From the NCBI RefSeq assembly GCF_040689395.1, contig NZ_JBFAZX010000009.1:152793-216792 (forward strand): 64,000 nucleotides of DNA, in the 5' to 3' direction. Origin of the DNA: Dactylosporangium sp040689395. GTDB lineage: Bacteria; Actinomycetota; Actinomycetes; Mycobacteriales; Micromonosporaceae. Each line of letters opens with the position of its first letter. Position 1 is the first letter of the stretch. The notes under the pieces were generated by a model that was not told where the DNA came from, ran no database searches, and worked only from the letters and a program-made list of their open reading frames with translations. The translations under genes were made by a program, and so were the position numbers. Positions 50,431 through 59,273 of the stretch are shown piece by piece.

Positions 50431-52017
50431 ATGACTACCCCTGCACTCGATTTTCGGTCGTTCTATGAGGCGGCAGCCGCTCGCGTGCCGGCTCGTCCTT
50501 ATCTCATCTGGACGGGTGATGACTCCGAGACCAGCTATGAGGAATTCGACAGGAGCGTGAACCGCGCCGCAAATGCGTGGGTGGAACTCGGCATCCGGCG
50601 GGGTGACCGAGTGGCGTTCATGATGGACAACTCCCCGGAGTTCATGTCGGCTTGGCTGGGACTCGCCAAGATCGGAGCCTGTCTCGTAGCGATCAACACC
50701 GGATTCCGACACCAAGAAGCGTCGTACCTGATCGGCAACTCCGAGGCGCGTTTCGTTCTGACCGAGCCGAAGTACCTGCCCGTGCTCGACGGCGTCGAAG
50801 TCGAGCACCCGAACCTCCGGGCAGTGCTGACCATTCATGGTGATGACCAGCACGAAAGCTTCGCGGAAGCTACAGCGAGCGCGAGTACCGTTGCGCCGCA
50901 GGTGACCCCTCGTGGTGATGACTTGATGAGCCTGATCTACACCTCAGGGACGACGGGAGATCCGAAAGGGGTCATGCAGACGCAGGCAAACTTCGTGCTG
51001 ACAGGACAGAGCTACCCCACCTGGATGGGTATGGCCGACGGTGGACGGATCTATGCCTGCCTTCCCCTGTTTCACATCAACTCCCAGGCATACTCCTCCA
51101 TGGGCGCCATAGGTACGCACGGTGCAATTGTCCTCGCTCCCCGATTCAGTGCGCGGCGGTTCTGGCCTGAGGTCAAGCGTCACAAGGTCACAACGTTCAA
51201 CTACATCGGGGCCATGGCGACCATCCTCTCCAAGAAGGACGCCGCCGCCGACGACCGGGATCACTCCGTCGAGGTGGCCTACGGCGTGCCCGCACACACC
51301 CACGAGGCTCGCCTTGCGCTTGAGGAGAGGTTCGGCATGACGATCATCTCTGGGTTCGGGATGAGCGAGACGACCTTCGGGCTCGCGGAGTCGCTGACCG
51401 GGGAACGCCGACCCGGCGCGATGGGGAAGCCCCGCCACCATCCCGATCCCGCGGTGCCGCGTACCGAGGCGCGCATCGTTGACGATGAGGGAACGGACGT
51501 CCCGCCAGGCACCACGGGGGAGCTACTCATCCGCAATGCAGCAATGATGCGCGGTTACTTCAACAACCCCGAGGCCACGGCTGAAGCACTGGACGGCGAC
51601 GGATGGCTCCACACCGGCGACAACGCCTGGATGGATGCCGACGGGTTCTACTACTTCGTCGACCGCAAGAAGGACATCATCCGTAGGCGTGGAGAGAACA
51701 TCTCGTCGCTGGAGGTGGAGCGGATCATCGAGCAGCACCCCGACGTCCAAGAAGCAGCAGTCGTGGGCGTGCCGTCAGAGCTGTCCGACGAGGATGTCCT
51801 CGTATACGTGGTCCGGCGACCGGGCCGGAACGTGCAGCCGGAGACCATCGTCGCGTGGTGCTCGGAAAATCTCGCTCCCTTCAAGGCGCCACGGTTCGTC
51901 GAGTTCCTCGACCAGATGCCGAAAACCCCCACGGCGAAGATCCAGAAGGCCAAGCTCCGGAACCTGCCGATGGGCGATCGGTACGACCACGAGGCGACGA
52001 CGTCACGCGCATGGTGA
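50431..52017 (+). CDS. Acyl-CoA ligase 2 (class I adenylate-forming enzyme)
   Basis: This 528-residue enzyme has A3 LIYTSGTTGDPKGVMQTQ, A5 SGFGMSETTFGLAE, A7 GWLHTGDNAWMDADGFYYFV, A8 DRKKDIIRRRGENISSLEVE and A10 MPKTPTAKIQKAKLR. The RRRGENISS form and overall length resemble CaiC-like carnitine/crotonobetaine-CoA ligases and related enzymes. AAGGAG precedes the ATG. A family III CoA-transferase gene follows, as CaiB often accompanies CaiC, so the pair may activate and exchange the same acid. Its relation to ligase 1 is distant, which suggests a second acid substrate or a later intermediate. Confidence 0.92.
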   Translation: MTTPALDFRSFYEAAAARVPARPYLIWTGDDSETSYEEFDRSVNRAANAWVELGIRRGDRVAFMMDNSPEFMSAWLGLAKIGACLVAINTGFRHQEASYLIGNSEARFVLTEPKYLPVLDGVEVEHPNLRAVLTIHGDDQHESFAEATASASTVAPQVTPRGDDLMSLIYTSGTTGDPKGVMQTQANFVLTGQSYPTWMGMADGGRIYACLPLFHINSQAYSSMGAIGTHGAIVLAPRFSARRFWPEVKRHKVTTFNYIGAMATILSKKDAAADDRDHSVEVAYGVPAHTHEARLALEERFGMTIISGFGMSETTFGLAESLTGERRPGAMGKPRHHPDPAVPRTEARIVDDEGTDVPPGTTGELLIRNAAMMRGYFNNPEATAEALDGDGWLHTGDNAWMDADGFYYFVDRKKDIIRRRGENISSLEVERIIEQHPDVQEAAVVGVPSELSDEDVLVYVVRRPGRNVQPETIVAWCSENLAPFKAPRFVEFLDQMPKTPTAKIQKAKLRNLPMGDRYDHEATTSRAW

Positions 52018-52129
52018 CGTCCGGCGGTACCTCACCAGACCCCTCGGCTCCTGGTGGGAACCCAACTCAACGACATTGCCGGGACGAGCCAGCACTGGCT
52101 TGCGTCCCCTACCTGCAGACGGGATCACG

Positions 52130-53287
52130 ATGATCAATGAGGATCGACTGAAACCTGGGCCGCTGGACGGCATCCGGGTGATCGAGATCGCGGGGATCGG
52201 ACCATCTCCGTACGCGGCGATGCTCCTCGCCGAGCTCGGGGCAGACGTTGTCCGCGTGGATCGACCGGGCGGCGCGGGGCTTCCGCATGCGCCATCCGAC
52301 GCGCTGAATAGAAGTCGACCGAACCTAGCCATCGACCTCAAGCACCCCAAGGCCACAGACGTGCTGTTCAGGCTCGTGCGCCACGCTGATGTCCTGATCG
52401 AGGGGTTTCGACCAGGCGTGGCCGAACGCCTCGGCATCGGACCTGCTGACTGTCACGCAATCAATCCCGGGCTTGTGTACGCGCGCATGACGGGCTGGGG
52501 GCAGGACGGGCCGCTCGCCGCACGGGCGGGCCACGACATCACGTACGCCGCACTCACCGGGGCGCTCCACGTCAGCGGTGGGACTGACAAGCCGCGCCAG
52601 GCGGCCAATCTGATCGCCGACTTCGCAGGCGGCTCGATGTTCCTGGTGGTGGGGATTCTCACGGCTCTACTCGAGCGGTCCCGCAGTGGTGCCGGCCAGG
52701 TCGTCGATGCTGCCATGGTTGACGGAGCAGCGTCGCTGATGACAATGCTCTACGGCATGCACGCACACGGCGCATGGCGTGATGAGCGCGAGGCCAACCT
52801 CGTCGACGGTGGCGCCCCTTTCTACGACACATACCGCTGCAAGGACGGCAAGTTCGTTGCCGTAGGCGCTATAGAGCCGCAGTTCTTCGCTCAACTGCTT
52901 ACAGGACTCGATCTGGAGTTCGACCAGTTCGACCGGGCCTCGTGGCCGGCGATGAGTGTCGCCTTCAAGGACACCTTCGCTTCCCGGACGCGGGACGAGT
53001 GGGCTCGACATTTTGAAGGCACCGACGCCTGCGTAGCCCCGGTGCTGAGCCTGGCCGAGGCGCCCTCGCATCCCCACATGGCGGCTCGCGGCGTGTTCCA
53101 CCAGTTGGCGGACGGTAACGAGCCGCGGGTCGCTCCGCGATTCTCGCGCACATCCGCTCGCTCGCCAGGATCGGTTCGCACAACCGGACAGGACAGCGCA
53201 AGCGTCCTCGCGCAGGCAGGGTTCTCGCTGGCAGAAATCGAGGAAATGGCACGAGTGGGTGTCGTACACCTGGCGCGCACATCTTGA
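52130..53287 (+). CDS. CaiB/BaiF (family III) CoA-transferase or alpha-methylacyl-CoA racemase
   Basis: This 385-residue protein begins GPLDGIRVIEIAGIGPSPYA with AMLLAELGADVVRVDRPGGA. It continues LAIDLKHPKATDVLFRLV and DVLIEGFRPGVAERLGIG, then LVYARMTGWGQDGPLAARAG with HDITYAALTGALH, where the Asp is the catalytic residue of CoA-transferases and the His-Asp pair that of AMACR. The length of about 385 residues and the HDITY form are closer to alpha-methylacyl-CoA racemases, which would epimerise a 2-methyl branch before beta-oxidation. The ATG at 52130 fits the family N-terminus. It is the last gene of the importer/ligase unit. Confidence 0.9.
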   Translation: MINEDRLKPGPLDGIRVIEIAGIGPSPYAAMLLAELGADVVRVDRPGGAGLPHAPSDALNRSRPNLAIDLKHPKATDVLFRLVRHADVLIEGFRPGVAERLGIGPADCHAINPGLVYARMTGWGQDGPLAARAGHDITYAALTGALHVSGGTDKPRQAANLIADFAGGSMFLVVGILTALLERSRSGAGQVVDAAMVDGAASLMTMLYGMHAHGAWRDEREANLVDGGAPFYDTYRCKDGKFVAVGAIEPQFFAQLLTGLDLEFDQFDRASWPAMSVAFKDTFASRTRDEWARHFEGTDACVAPVLSLAEAPSHPHMAARGVFHQLADGNEPRVAPRFSRTSARSPGSVRTTGQDSASVLAQAGFSLAEIEEMARVGVVHLARTS

Positions 53288-53463
53288 TCGGGATCGTCAC
53301 GGCCAGCGCTCCACTCCCTATCCCTGACCATCGCATGGTCTCCGCTTGTGGCCGGTGAATGTCCCCACCTCGCAGGGGATGAGTTGATCTTTTGAGGGCC
53401 CTTCGGGGCCGCGAGACTTGCGGTGCCAACCAGCACGTCTGCAAGCCCCGAAGGACCCCTCTC

Positions 53464-53830
53464 TTGAAGATCGCGAGGCGGGAGTCGGACATCATCAACG
53501 CCTACGAGGAGACCGGCAGCCCGCGGGCCGCGGCCACTCTCCGCGGCACGATGCACAAGACGTTCAAGCGGGTGCTGGAACGCCGCGCGGCGGGGGCAGC
53601 GGCCGGCCGGCGGCGGGCGCCGATGGTCTGGCCGAACCGTTCACCGATCTGATCTTCGCGAAGGTGAAGGCCACGGACGGGCGGATCACCGCGAAAGCGC
53701 TGCTGCGGTGGTCCGCGCGGCCGGCTACACGGGTTCGGCTCGCATGCTGCGGCGGGCGATCACGGTGCAGAAAGCCACGTGGAAGCGGGCGCGGCAGGTG
53801 TATCGGCCCTGGACGCTTACCGCACCGATC
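53464..53830 (+). pseudogene. IS21-family IstA remnant
   Basis: The frame from TTG 53464 gives SDIINAYEETGSPRAAATLR and GTMHKTFKRVLERRAAG, the IstA N-terminal HTH. Shifts lead to DLIFAKVKATDGRITAKALL, RAAGYTGSARMLRRAITVQK and TWKRARQVYRPWT. The DDE core that should follow is missing. Upstream of it, 53381-53450 contains inverted GGCCCTTCGGGGCC and CCCCGAAGGACCCC stretches that may be the element end. Confidence 0.75.
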
Positions 53831-53850
53831 GCCTGCGGGGAGGCGGCCTG

Positions 53851-54010
53851 ATGCCGCCGCGTACTGCGGTAACCGCCGCGCCGGCGCCCCTGGCGGCGGA
53901 CCTCACCGAGGCGTTGATACGGCTGAAGCTGTCGACCGTGCGGCAGTTGGCGCCCGAGATTGCACACCGCGAAGGTCCAGCGCTGGACCCGTTGCCGTCG
54001 CGGTCCGTGC
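53851..54010 (+). pseudogene. IS21-family IstB helper remnant
   Basis: ATG 53851 opens MPPRTAVTAAPAPLAADLTE and ALIRLKLSTVRQLAPEIAHR, the N-terminus of IstB. It then shifts frame (KVQRWTR) and stops. The AAA+ ATPase core is absent. It confirms that the IstA scrap before it belonged to an IS21 element. Confidence 0.65.
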
Positions 54011-54655
54011 AACGGCGTAGCTTGCCGTAGCTGTTCATCCAGGCGTGGGTACGCTCGGGCACGGCTTGCGATCCGTGGTCGGAGTGATGGATGAGGCCGT
54101 CGCGGTCGGGCCGGCGTTGCCACAGCACCATGGTCAACGGGTCTAGGGACAGGTCGGCGCGCTAGTACTGGGCCAGGCGCCAGCCGACGATCGCGCGGGA
54201 GTACAGATCGATCACGAAACGACGTAGACGGTCTCGCCCTCGACTCGGGACGTAGGTGTAGTCAGCGCGACCCATCGGGTGTGTGGCGCGGTCGCGGTGA
54301 AGTCCCGGCACAGCAGGCCGGCCGGCTTCGGCAGAGCCGGGTCGGCCCGGGACGTCCGCGGGGCCTTCCCGCGGCGGCACCCCGGATGCCGAGACGGCGC
54401 ATCAGCCGTTCCACCGTGCAGCGGGCCACCTGCTCACCATCGCGCAGCAGCCGCCGCCAGATCTTGGCAGCATCCCGGACTCGTCCGGGATGCTGCGCGA
54501 CTGGCGCCGCTCCATGCGTCATCAGCACTCGGCTACGCACCAACGCCCACCGCCGACATGTCTTTGCCGAACAGGGCCAGCGCTTGACGGTCGTCCGCAG
54601 GCCGCCACGCGCGCCGCTGCATCCAGTCGACCGCGTCGCCGGGCTGCTCGTTGCT
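54010..54655 (-). pseudogene. IS3-family transposase remnant
   Basis: The minus strand reads AKIWRRLLRDGEQVARCTVE and RLMRRLGIRG, then ADYTYVPSRGRDRLRRFVID with LYSRAIVGWRLAQY, then RPDRDGLIHHSDHGSQ, in several frames. These are the HTH_21 part, the first-Asp region and the second-Asp region of OrfB. The distal end is replaced by the IS21 remnant near 54010. Confidence 0.7.
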
Positions 54656-54662
54656 GCGGCTG

Positions 54663-55676
54663 TCAGTTCGCGATCTTGGCGAGTGTCTGCAGCTTGTCGC
54701 GGCCGTTCATCACGATCAGCGTGGTCACGAGGGACTCGCGCCAGGCCGCCAGTTCGTCGGCCACCTTTTCCGGCGGGCCGACCAGTGCGACCTTCTCGAC
54801 CATGGCGGTGCTCACCGCCGCGATCGCCTCGGCCTGGTGCCCGTCGAGATAGGCGCTTTGGATACGGCGGCACTCGTCCTCGAAGCCCAGCCGCGCGAAG
54901 GCGTTGTAGTGGAAGTTGGCCCCCTTCGCGCCCATGCCTCCGATATAGAGCGCCAGCAGGGGCCGAACCCGGTCGGCAGCCTGCTCGAGTTCGCCGAACT
55001 CAACGGACACCAGGCTCGCGATCTCGAAATCGTCAGGTGCGCCGCCCCGCCGGGCGAACCCCTCCTGGAGGCTGGTGCGGTGGAGTAGGTCGTCGTAGGG
55101 GGAGTAAAAGGCTGGGATCCAGCCGTCCGCGATCTCGGCGGCCAGCGCTACGTTCAACGGACCCTCTGCCCCGAGCAGGATCGGAATGGCCGGCCGCAGC
55201 GGTCTCAGCGACGAACGCAGCGGCTTGCCGAGCCCGGTGCCCGGACGATACGGCAGCGTGTAGTGCCGGCCCTCGGCGACGGTCACCTGCCTGGCGATGA
55301 CGCTGCGCACGATCCCGATGTACTCGCGGGTGCGCTCGAGCGGGCGGGCGTAAGGCTGGCCGTACCAGCCCTCGACGACCTGTGGGCCCGATGCGCCGAG
55401 TCCGAGGACCATCCGGCCGCCGCTGAGGTGGTCGAGCGTCATCGCGGCCATCGCCGTGGCCGTCGGAGTGCGCGCCGACATTTGGACGACCCCGGTGCCT
55501 AGCCTCAGATCGCGCGTCCTGGCGGCATGCCAGCCCAGCGGTGTCAGGGCGTCGGCCCCGTAGGCCTCGGCGCTCCATATCGACTCGTAGCCAAGATCCT
55601 GCGCCTGCGCGACAAGGGAGTCGGCGGCCGCCAGGTCGGCCTGGTCGGCGTAGCCGAGGCTGATGCCGAGTTTCAC
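54663..55676 (-). CDS. LLM class F420-dependent oxidoreductase
   Basis: This 337-residue protein has the luciferase-like (TIM-barrel) pattern: KLGISLGYADQADLAAADSL, GYESIWSAEAYGADALTPLG, LRLGTGVVQMSARTPTATAM, LSGGRMVLGLGASGPQVVEG and REYIGIVRSVIARQ. The lineage with these motifs normally uses F420 rather than FMN, and mycobacterial relatives reduce or oxidise alcohols and ketones. The GTG start is coupled to the stop of the acyl-CoA ligase gene (GTGA). Its substrate should relate to that of the ligase. Confidence 0.9.
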   Translation of the reverse strand: MKLGISLGYADQADLAAADSLVAQAQDLGYESIWSAEAYGADALTPLGWHAARTRDLRLGTGVVQMSARTPTATAMAAMTLDHLSGGRMVLGLGASGPQVVEGWYGQPYARPLERTREYIGIVRSVIARQVTVAEGRHYTLPYRPGTGLGKPLRSSLRPLRPAIPILLGAEGPLNVALAAEIADGWIPAFYSPYDDLLHRTSLQEGFARRGGAPDDFEIASLVSVEFGELEQAADRVRPLLALYIGGMGAKGANFHYNAFARLGFEDECRRIQSAYLDGHQAEAIAAVSTAMVEKVALVGPPEKVADELAAWRESLVTTLIVMNGRDKLQTLAKIAN

Positions 55677-57427
55677 TTCCCATCCACCTCCGTGTTTTGG
55701 GCCTGCTGCGCCAGTGCGTGGTGCGACGCTTCGCCCGGCGTCTGCCGGCCGCGCACGTAGAGCGCGTCGATCTCGGTTGCGTACTTGCCCGCGATCGACC
55801 GGCGGCGCAGCTTGTTGGTCGGCGTCAACTCGTCGCCGCCCGGTGCCCACGTGCCGGCGAGGATACGGAAGTACTTGATCTGTTCGGTGCGTGAGAGCCT
55901 GCTGTTTGCGCGGTCGATCGCTTCAGCCACCTCGCGGTCGACCTCCGGGTGAGCCACGAGATCGGCCGGCGCGTCGGCGACGATGCCGCGGGAGCGCGCG
56001 AAGGCGGCCAAGGCGATGGGATCGAGGGTGAGCAGCGCCACGACGTACGGTCGGGCCTCCCCGACCGCGACGATGCTGGCGGCCAGCGGCAGGCTCGCTT
56101 GCACGGCGGCCTCGATGTTCGCGGGCGATATGTTCTTGCCCGACGAGTTGATGATCAAGTCCTTCTTGCGGTCGATGATCCGCACGCAGCCCTCGTCGTC
56201 GATCTGGCCGATATCGCCGGTGTGGTACCAGCCGTCGATCAGTGCCTCCCGGGTGCGTTCCGGATCGCCGCGATACCCGCGCATGAGCGCGGCCGACCGG
56301 ATCAGTAACTCGCCGTCGGAGGCGACCCGGACTTCGACGCCGTCCATCGGCAAGCCCACGGAGCCGGGCCGATTGCGACCCACGCGATTGATCGTCCCTG
56401 CGGCCGCTGTCTCCGACATCGCCCATCCCTCACACACCTCGATGCCGAGGGACTGGAAATACTCGATGGTCTTCGGCGCGATAGGCGCGGCTCCGGCGAT
56501 CAGCATGCTCGCGGCATCTAGCCCCAGTCGCACGCGGATCGCCTCCCGCGCAGTCGGCGTCGTCTCCGCGGGGTCCGCCACGAGGCCCGCGAGCATCACG
56601 TGCAGCTTGTACCAGAAAGCGGGCACGCCGCCGAAGATCGTCGGCCGGGTCTGCGGCAGCACCTGGGCCACGGTCGACAGTTCGCGCACGGTCGTGATCG
56701 ACGCGCCGTCGACCAGTGACAGATAGTGGCTGTAGTACCGGTTGGCGATATGCGCGTCAGGCAGGTACGACATCAGCCGCCCCCCACTGCACGCGCCCGC
56801 GGCGATCTCCGGGATGCGACATCCGGCGCGTAAGCTCGCCAGCAACGCGCGGTGTTCGATCTCGACACCCTTGGGGTTGCCGACCGTGCCCGACGTGTAG
56901 ATCAGCGCAGCGAGATCGGTCGGCTCCACGGCCCGCCACGACTTGTCGAAATCGAATCCCGCATCGTCCCGCCGCTCCAGGCGGGCGAGCGCGATCGCCC
57001 CGTCGGCGTCACCGTCCACGCAGACGATGTCCTCCACCGAGCCGCTGGCGGCCTTGATCCGGTCGATGAACTGGCGTTCCGTGACCACCACGGTGTTGCG
57101 GGCGTTGCGGAACAGGTAGCTGATCTGCTCGACGGAGCTGGTGTTATACACGGAGAACGGTGCGGCGCCAAGGTGCAGCACGGCCATGTCCACTAGATGG
57201 AACTCCGGCCGATTCGTCAGCATGATCCCGACGACGTCGCCGCGCCCGATCCCCAACGAGGCGAGCCCGCCGGCAATCGTGCGCACCCGCTCGGCGTAGT
57301 CATGCCAGGTCAACTCGACGCTGCCGTCACTGGCGCGCAACGCCATCTCTCCGGCGTGCGCCGCTGCGGTGTGCTGAAACAACTCGCAGAGACTGGCCAT
57401 AGTGTCCATCGAAGCGTCGCTGTACAT
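55673..57427 (-). CDS. Long-chain acyl-CoA synthetase-like adenylate-forming enzyme
   Basis: This 584-residue enzyme has A3 LIYTSGTVGNPKGVEIEHRA, SYLPDAHIANRYYSHYL, typical of the FadD15/ACSL group, then LGIEVCEGWAMSETAAAGTI, GWYHTGDIGQIDDEGCVRII, DRKKDLIINSSGKNISPANI and TPTNKLRRRSIAGKY with the A10 Lys. The NSSGKNISP form marks fatty-acid CoA ligases of the ACSL type. AGGAGGT at seven bases before ATG 57427 is ideal. It is the first gene of a two-gene operon with the LLM oxidoreductase. It would activate a long or branched acid for the second catabolic block. Confidence 0.92.
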   Translation of the reverse strand: MYSDASMDTMASLCELFQHTAAAHAGEMALRASDGSVELTWHDYAERVRTIAGGLASLGIGRGDVVGIMLTNRPEFHLVDMAVLHLGAAPFSVYNTSSVEQISYLFRNARNTVVVTERQFIDRIKAASGSVEDIVCVDGDADGAIALARLERRDDAGFDFDKSWRAVEPTDLAALIYTSGTVGNPKGVEIEHRALLASLRAGCRIPEIAAGACSGGRLMSYLPDAHIANRYYSHYLSLVDGASITTVRELSTVAQVLPQTRPTIFGGVPAFWYKLHVMLAGLVADPAETTPTAREAIRVRLGLDAASMLIAGAAPIAPKTIEYFQSLGIEVCEGWAMSETAAAGTINRVGRNRPGSVGLPMDGVEVRVASDGELLIRSAALMRGYRGDPERTREALIDGWYHTGDIGQIDDEGCVRIIDRKKDLIINSSGKNISPANIEAAVQASLPLAASIVAVGEARPYVVALLTLDPIALAAFARSRGIVADAPADLVAHPEVDREVAEAIDRANSRLSRTEQIKYFRILAGTWAPGGDELTPTNKLRRRSIAGKYATEIDALYVRGRQTPGEASHHALAQQAQNTEVDGK

Positions 57428-57713
57428 GGACCCGACCTCCTGAATGCCGAGACGTCAACATTTCGATTTCTGTGTCAGGGATCTCACGTGACTCCCCACA
57501 TGCTGGTGTGCATTCGAACGAGGCTGAAGGACCGAACCGCGCGTGAAACGGGACCAGGAGGCATCGGCTTCGCAGGCGCTCAGGGGTGTTTCAGAAGTGG
57601 GTGGCCGGGTGGGGTCCCGGCGTGGCGGTAGTCGACAACCGAAGTGGCCTCCGGTAGATGGTTCTGCGACCAAGCAAGAACTTCATACCCGAGACTTCGT
57701 GGCCACCTCATCG

Positions 57714-57800
57714 GTGACGAGGCGGCATGACCTGACCGACGCGCCCCGGCTGGCTACGCGCCCTACGGCCGGACTGACGGTTGTCCGCCGCGCCGGGGTG
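57714..57800 (+). pseudogene. IS5-family transposase N-terminal scrap
   Basis: GTG 57714 opens VTRRHDLTDAPRLATRPTAG, whose first ten residues match the conserved start VTRRHDLTDAQW of a high-GC IS5 subgroup. Nothing of the catalytic part follows. A C-terminal fragment of a similar transposase is at 63366. The rest of 57428-57992 contains no recognisable gene. Confidence 0.4.
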
Positions 57801-57992
57801 GAAGCGCTGCGTCACGTTGCCATGGGCAAGATCGTCACAGCGACAGGCCCAGGGCACGTCGCGCACGTGCGCAGAAGCCTCGCTGGGTGATCCGTGCCGC
57901 ATCCGCTCGAGTGGATCGTCTGTATCCAACAGATGTCACCGGGGACGACGTGCTGCGCTTTGCCGACCCGGAGGCCGCGTCCGGTCCGGCAC

Positions 57993-58080
57993 CGACCGGC
58001 GCGCGGTCGGGTTGGACAACGTCGCCACCCTGACCTACATATCCGGGACGACCGGGGCCGGCCGATGGACGTGGAACTGA
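57993..58080 (+). pseudogene. Adenylate-forming enzyme scrap (A3 motif)
   Basis: The plus frame reads DNVATLTYISGTTGAG, the A3 ATP-binding motif of acyl-CoA ligases, and then runs into a stop; the next frame continues PMDVELTQ. About 20-30 residues are recognisable. It is a trace of a lost ligase gene upstream of the AraC gene. Confidence 0.4.
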
Positions 58081-58143
58081 CCCAGGGCCTGTCGGCGAGT
58101 CCGGGGTCCGGGCGGGATCTCGCCTTCGTGGCCGCAGGGGTGG

Positions 58144-59181
58144 CTACGACTGGGCGATGCCGGACGGCGGAGACGGCGCCGCACCCCGCGCGAGGGCGCG
58201 GAACTCGGCCGGTGGTCGTCCGGTCCAGCGGCGAAACGCCCGGCGGAACGCGCTCGCCTCGGAGAAGCCGAGGCGGGTGGCGAGGCTCTCTACGGGCTCG
58301 TCGCCGCGGCGCAGGCTGGCGATTGCGGTGTCGCGGAGAATCTCCTGCTTGATCTGGCCGATCGAGGTGCCGTGTTGGCGCAACAGGCGCCGCAGGTGTT
58401 GGGTGCTGACGTTCAGCCGTGCGGCGATCTCATCGGAGGTCGGCCAGTGCCCGCGCAGGCCCTGTTCGAGGATACGGCGGATGTGGTCGGCGACAGTCAC
58501 GCCGTAGTCCCGCGTCGCGAACCACGCCCGCGGCTGGTCGTTCAGGTAGTCGGCCAACTCCGGCTCGTCGCGGACCACGGGCGTGCGAAGCAGCGCGGCG
58601 TCGAAGGTCAGTGTCAGCCGGTCGGTGCCGAATGTCGGTGTCAGCCCGAACACGGGCTCGTACTCGGCGGCGTAGTCCGGTGCGGGCCACGGCAGGTGCA
58701 TCGCCCGCAGGGGGATGCGGCGGCCGGCCAGCCAGCCGAGCACGCGGTGGATTAGCGTCGCCATCAGTTCGGCGACCAGATTGTCCGGGTCGTCCACCTG
58801 GCTGGTGTCGATTTCGATGCAGGCCAGCGGGCCGTCGATCTCGACCGACAGAGGTGTCAGGCCTGGCAGTACGCGGCTGGCGCTGACGAGCCGTTGCAGG
58901 CTCTCGCCGAGGTCGGCGACGTGAATCACCGAGCGCATGGCGAGCTGAAAGGAGCCCAGCGGGGCCGGCGGGCCGAGCCCGAACAGCTCGTCACCGGTGA
59001 GGATCCACAGCTCCTGGGTTAGCTCCGCTGCCTGCGTGACAGTCAACGGCACCACACCGCCGCGCATGGCGTCAGCCGGGATGCCGGTGCGGCGCAGCAG
59101 CAGCGCGGGGTCGAGCCCGCGCCGCTCGGCGATGAGCAGCAGGCGCTGCACGACGATGCGGGGGATTGGAGAAGCGGCCAC
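58144..59181 (-). CDS. AraC family transcriptional regulator (Arabinose_bd-type N-domain)
   Basis: This 345-residue protein has an N-terminal sensor domain of the pfam12625 kind (RIVVQRLLLIAERRGLDPAL, LLRRTGIPADAM, MRSVIHVADLGESLQRLVSA) and a C-terminal AraC DNA-binding domain (PTSDEIAARLNVSTQHLRRL, LRQHGTSIGQIKQEILRDTA, SLATRLGFSEASAFRRAFRR with WTGRPPAEFR). This group, with OruR and ArgR-like activators, usually switches on a divergent catabolic operon in response to its substrate. It is divergent from the MaoC-thiolase-SDR-dehydrogenase operon with a 92-base spacer, so it probably activates it. GTG start at 59181. Confidence 0.92.
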   Translation of the reverse strand: MAASPIPRIVVQRLLLIAERRGLDPALLLRRTGIPADAMRGGVVPLTVTQAAELTQELWILTGDELFGLGPPAPLGSFQLAMRSVIHVADLGESLQRLVSASRVLPGLTPLSVEIDGPLACIEIDTSQVDDPDNLVAELMATLIHRVLGWLAGRRIPLRAMHLPWPAPDYAAEYEPVFGLTPTFGTDRLTLTFDAALLRTPVVRDEPELADYLNDQPRAWFATRDYGVTVADHIRRILEQGLRGHWPTSDEIAARLNVSTQHLRRLLRQHGTSIGQIKQEILRDTAIASLRRGDEPVESLATRLGFSEASAFRRAFRRWTGRPPAEFRALARGAAPSPPSGIAQS

Positions 59182-59273
59182 GCTGCCACGCTATCGGTTC
59201 ATGCGCGCTACGGTCACGGATTCCGCTAGCGGCGGTACTCCTCGCCGACCCGGCCAGTTCCTAGGTTCGTGGT

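Noticed and set aside
26498..53392. GAGTTGATCTTT occurring at about 26498 and 53381
   Set aside because: Twelve bases are shared but the flanks differ completely, so I do not treat it as an element end or an attachment repeat bounding the cluster.
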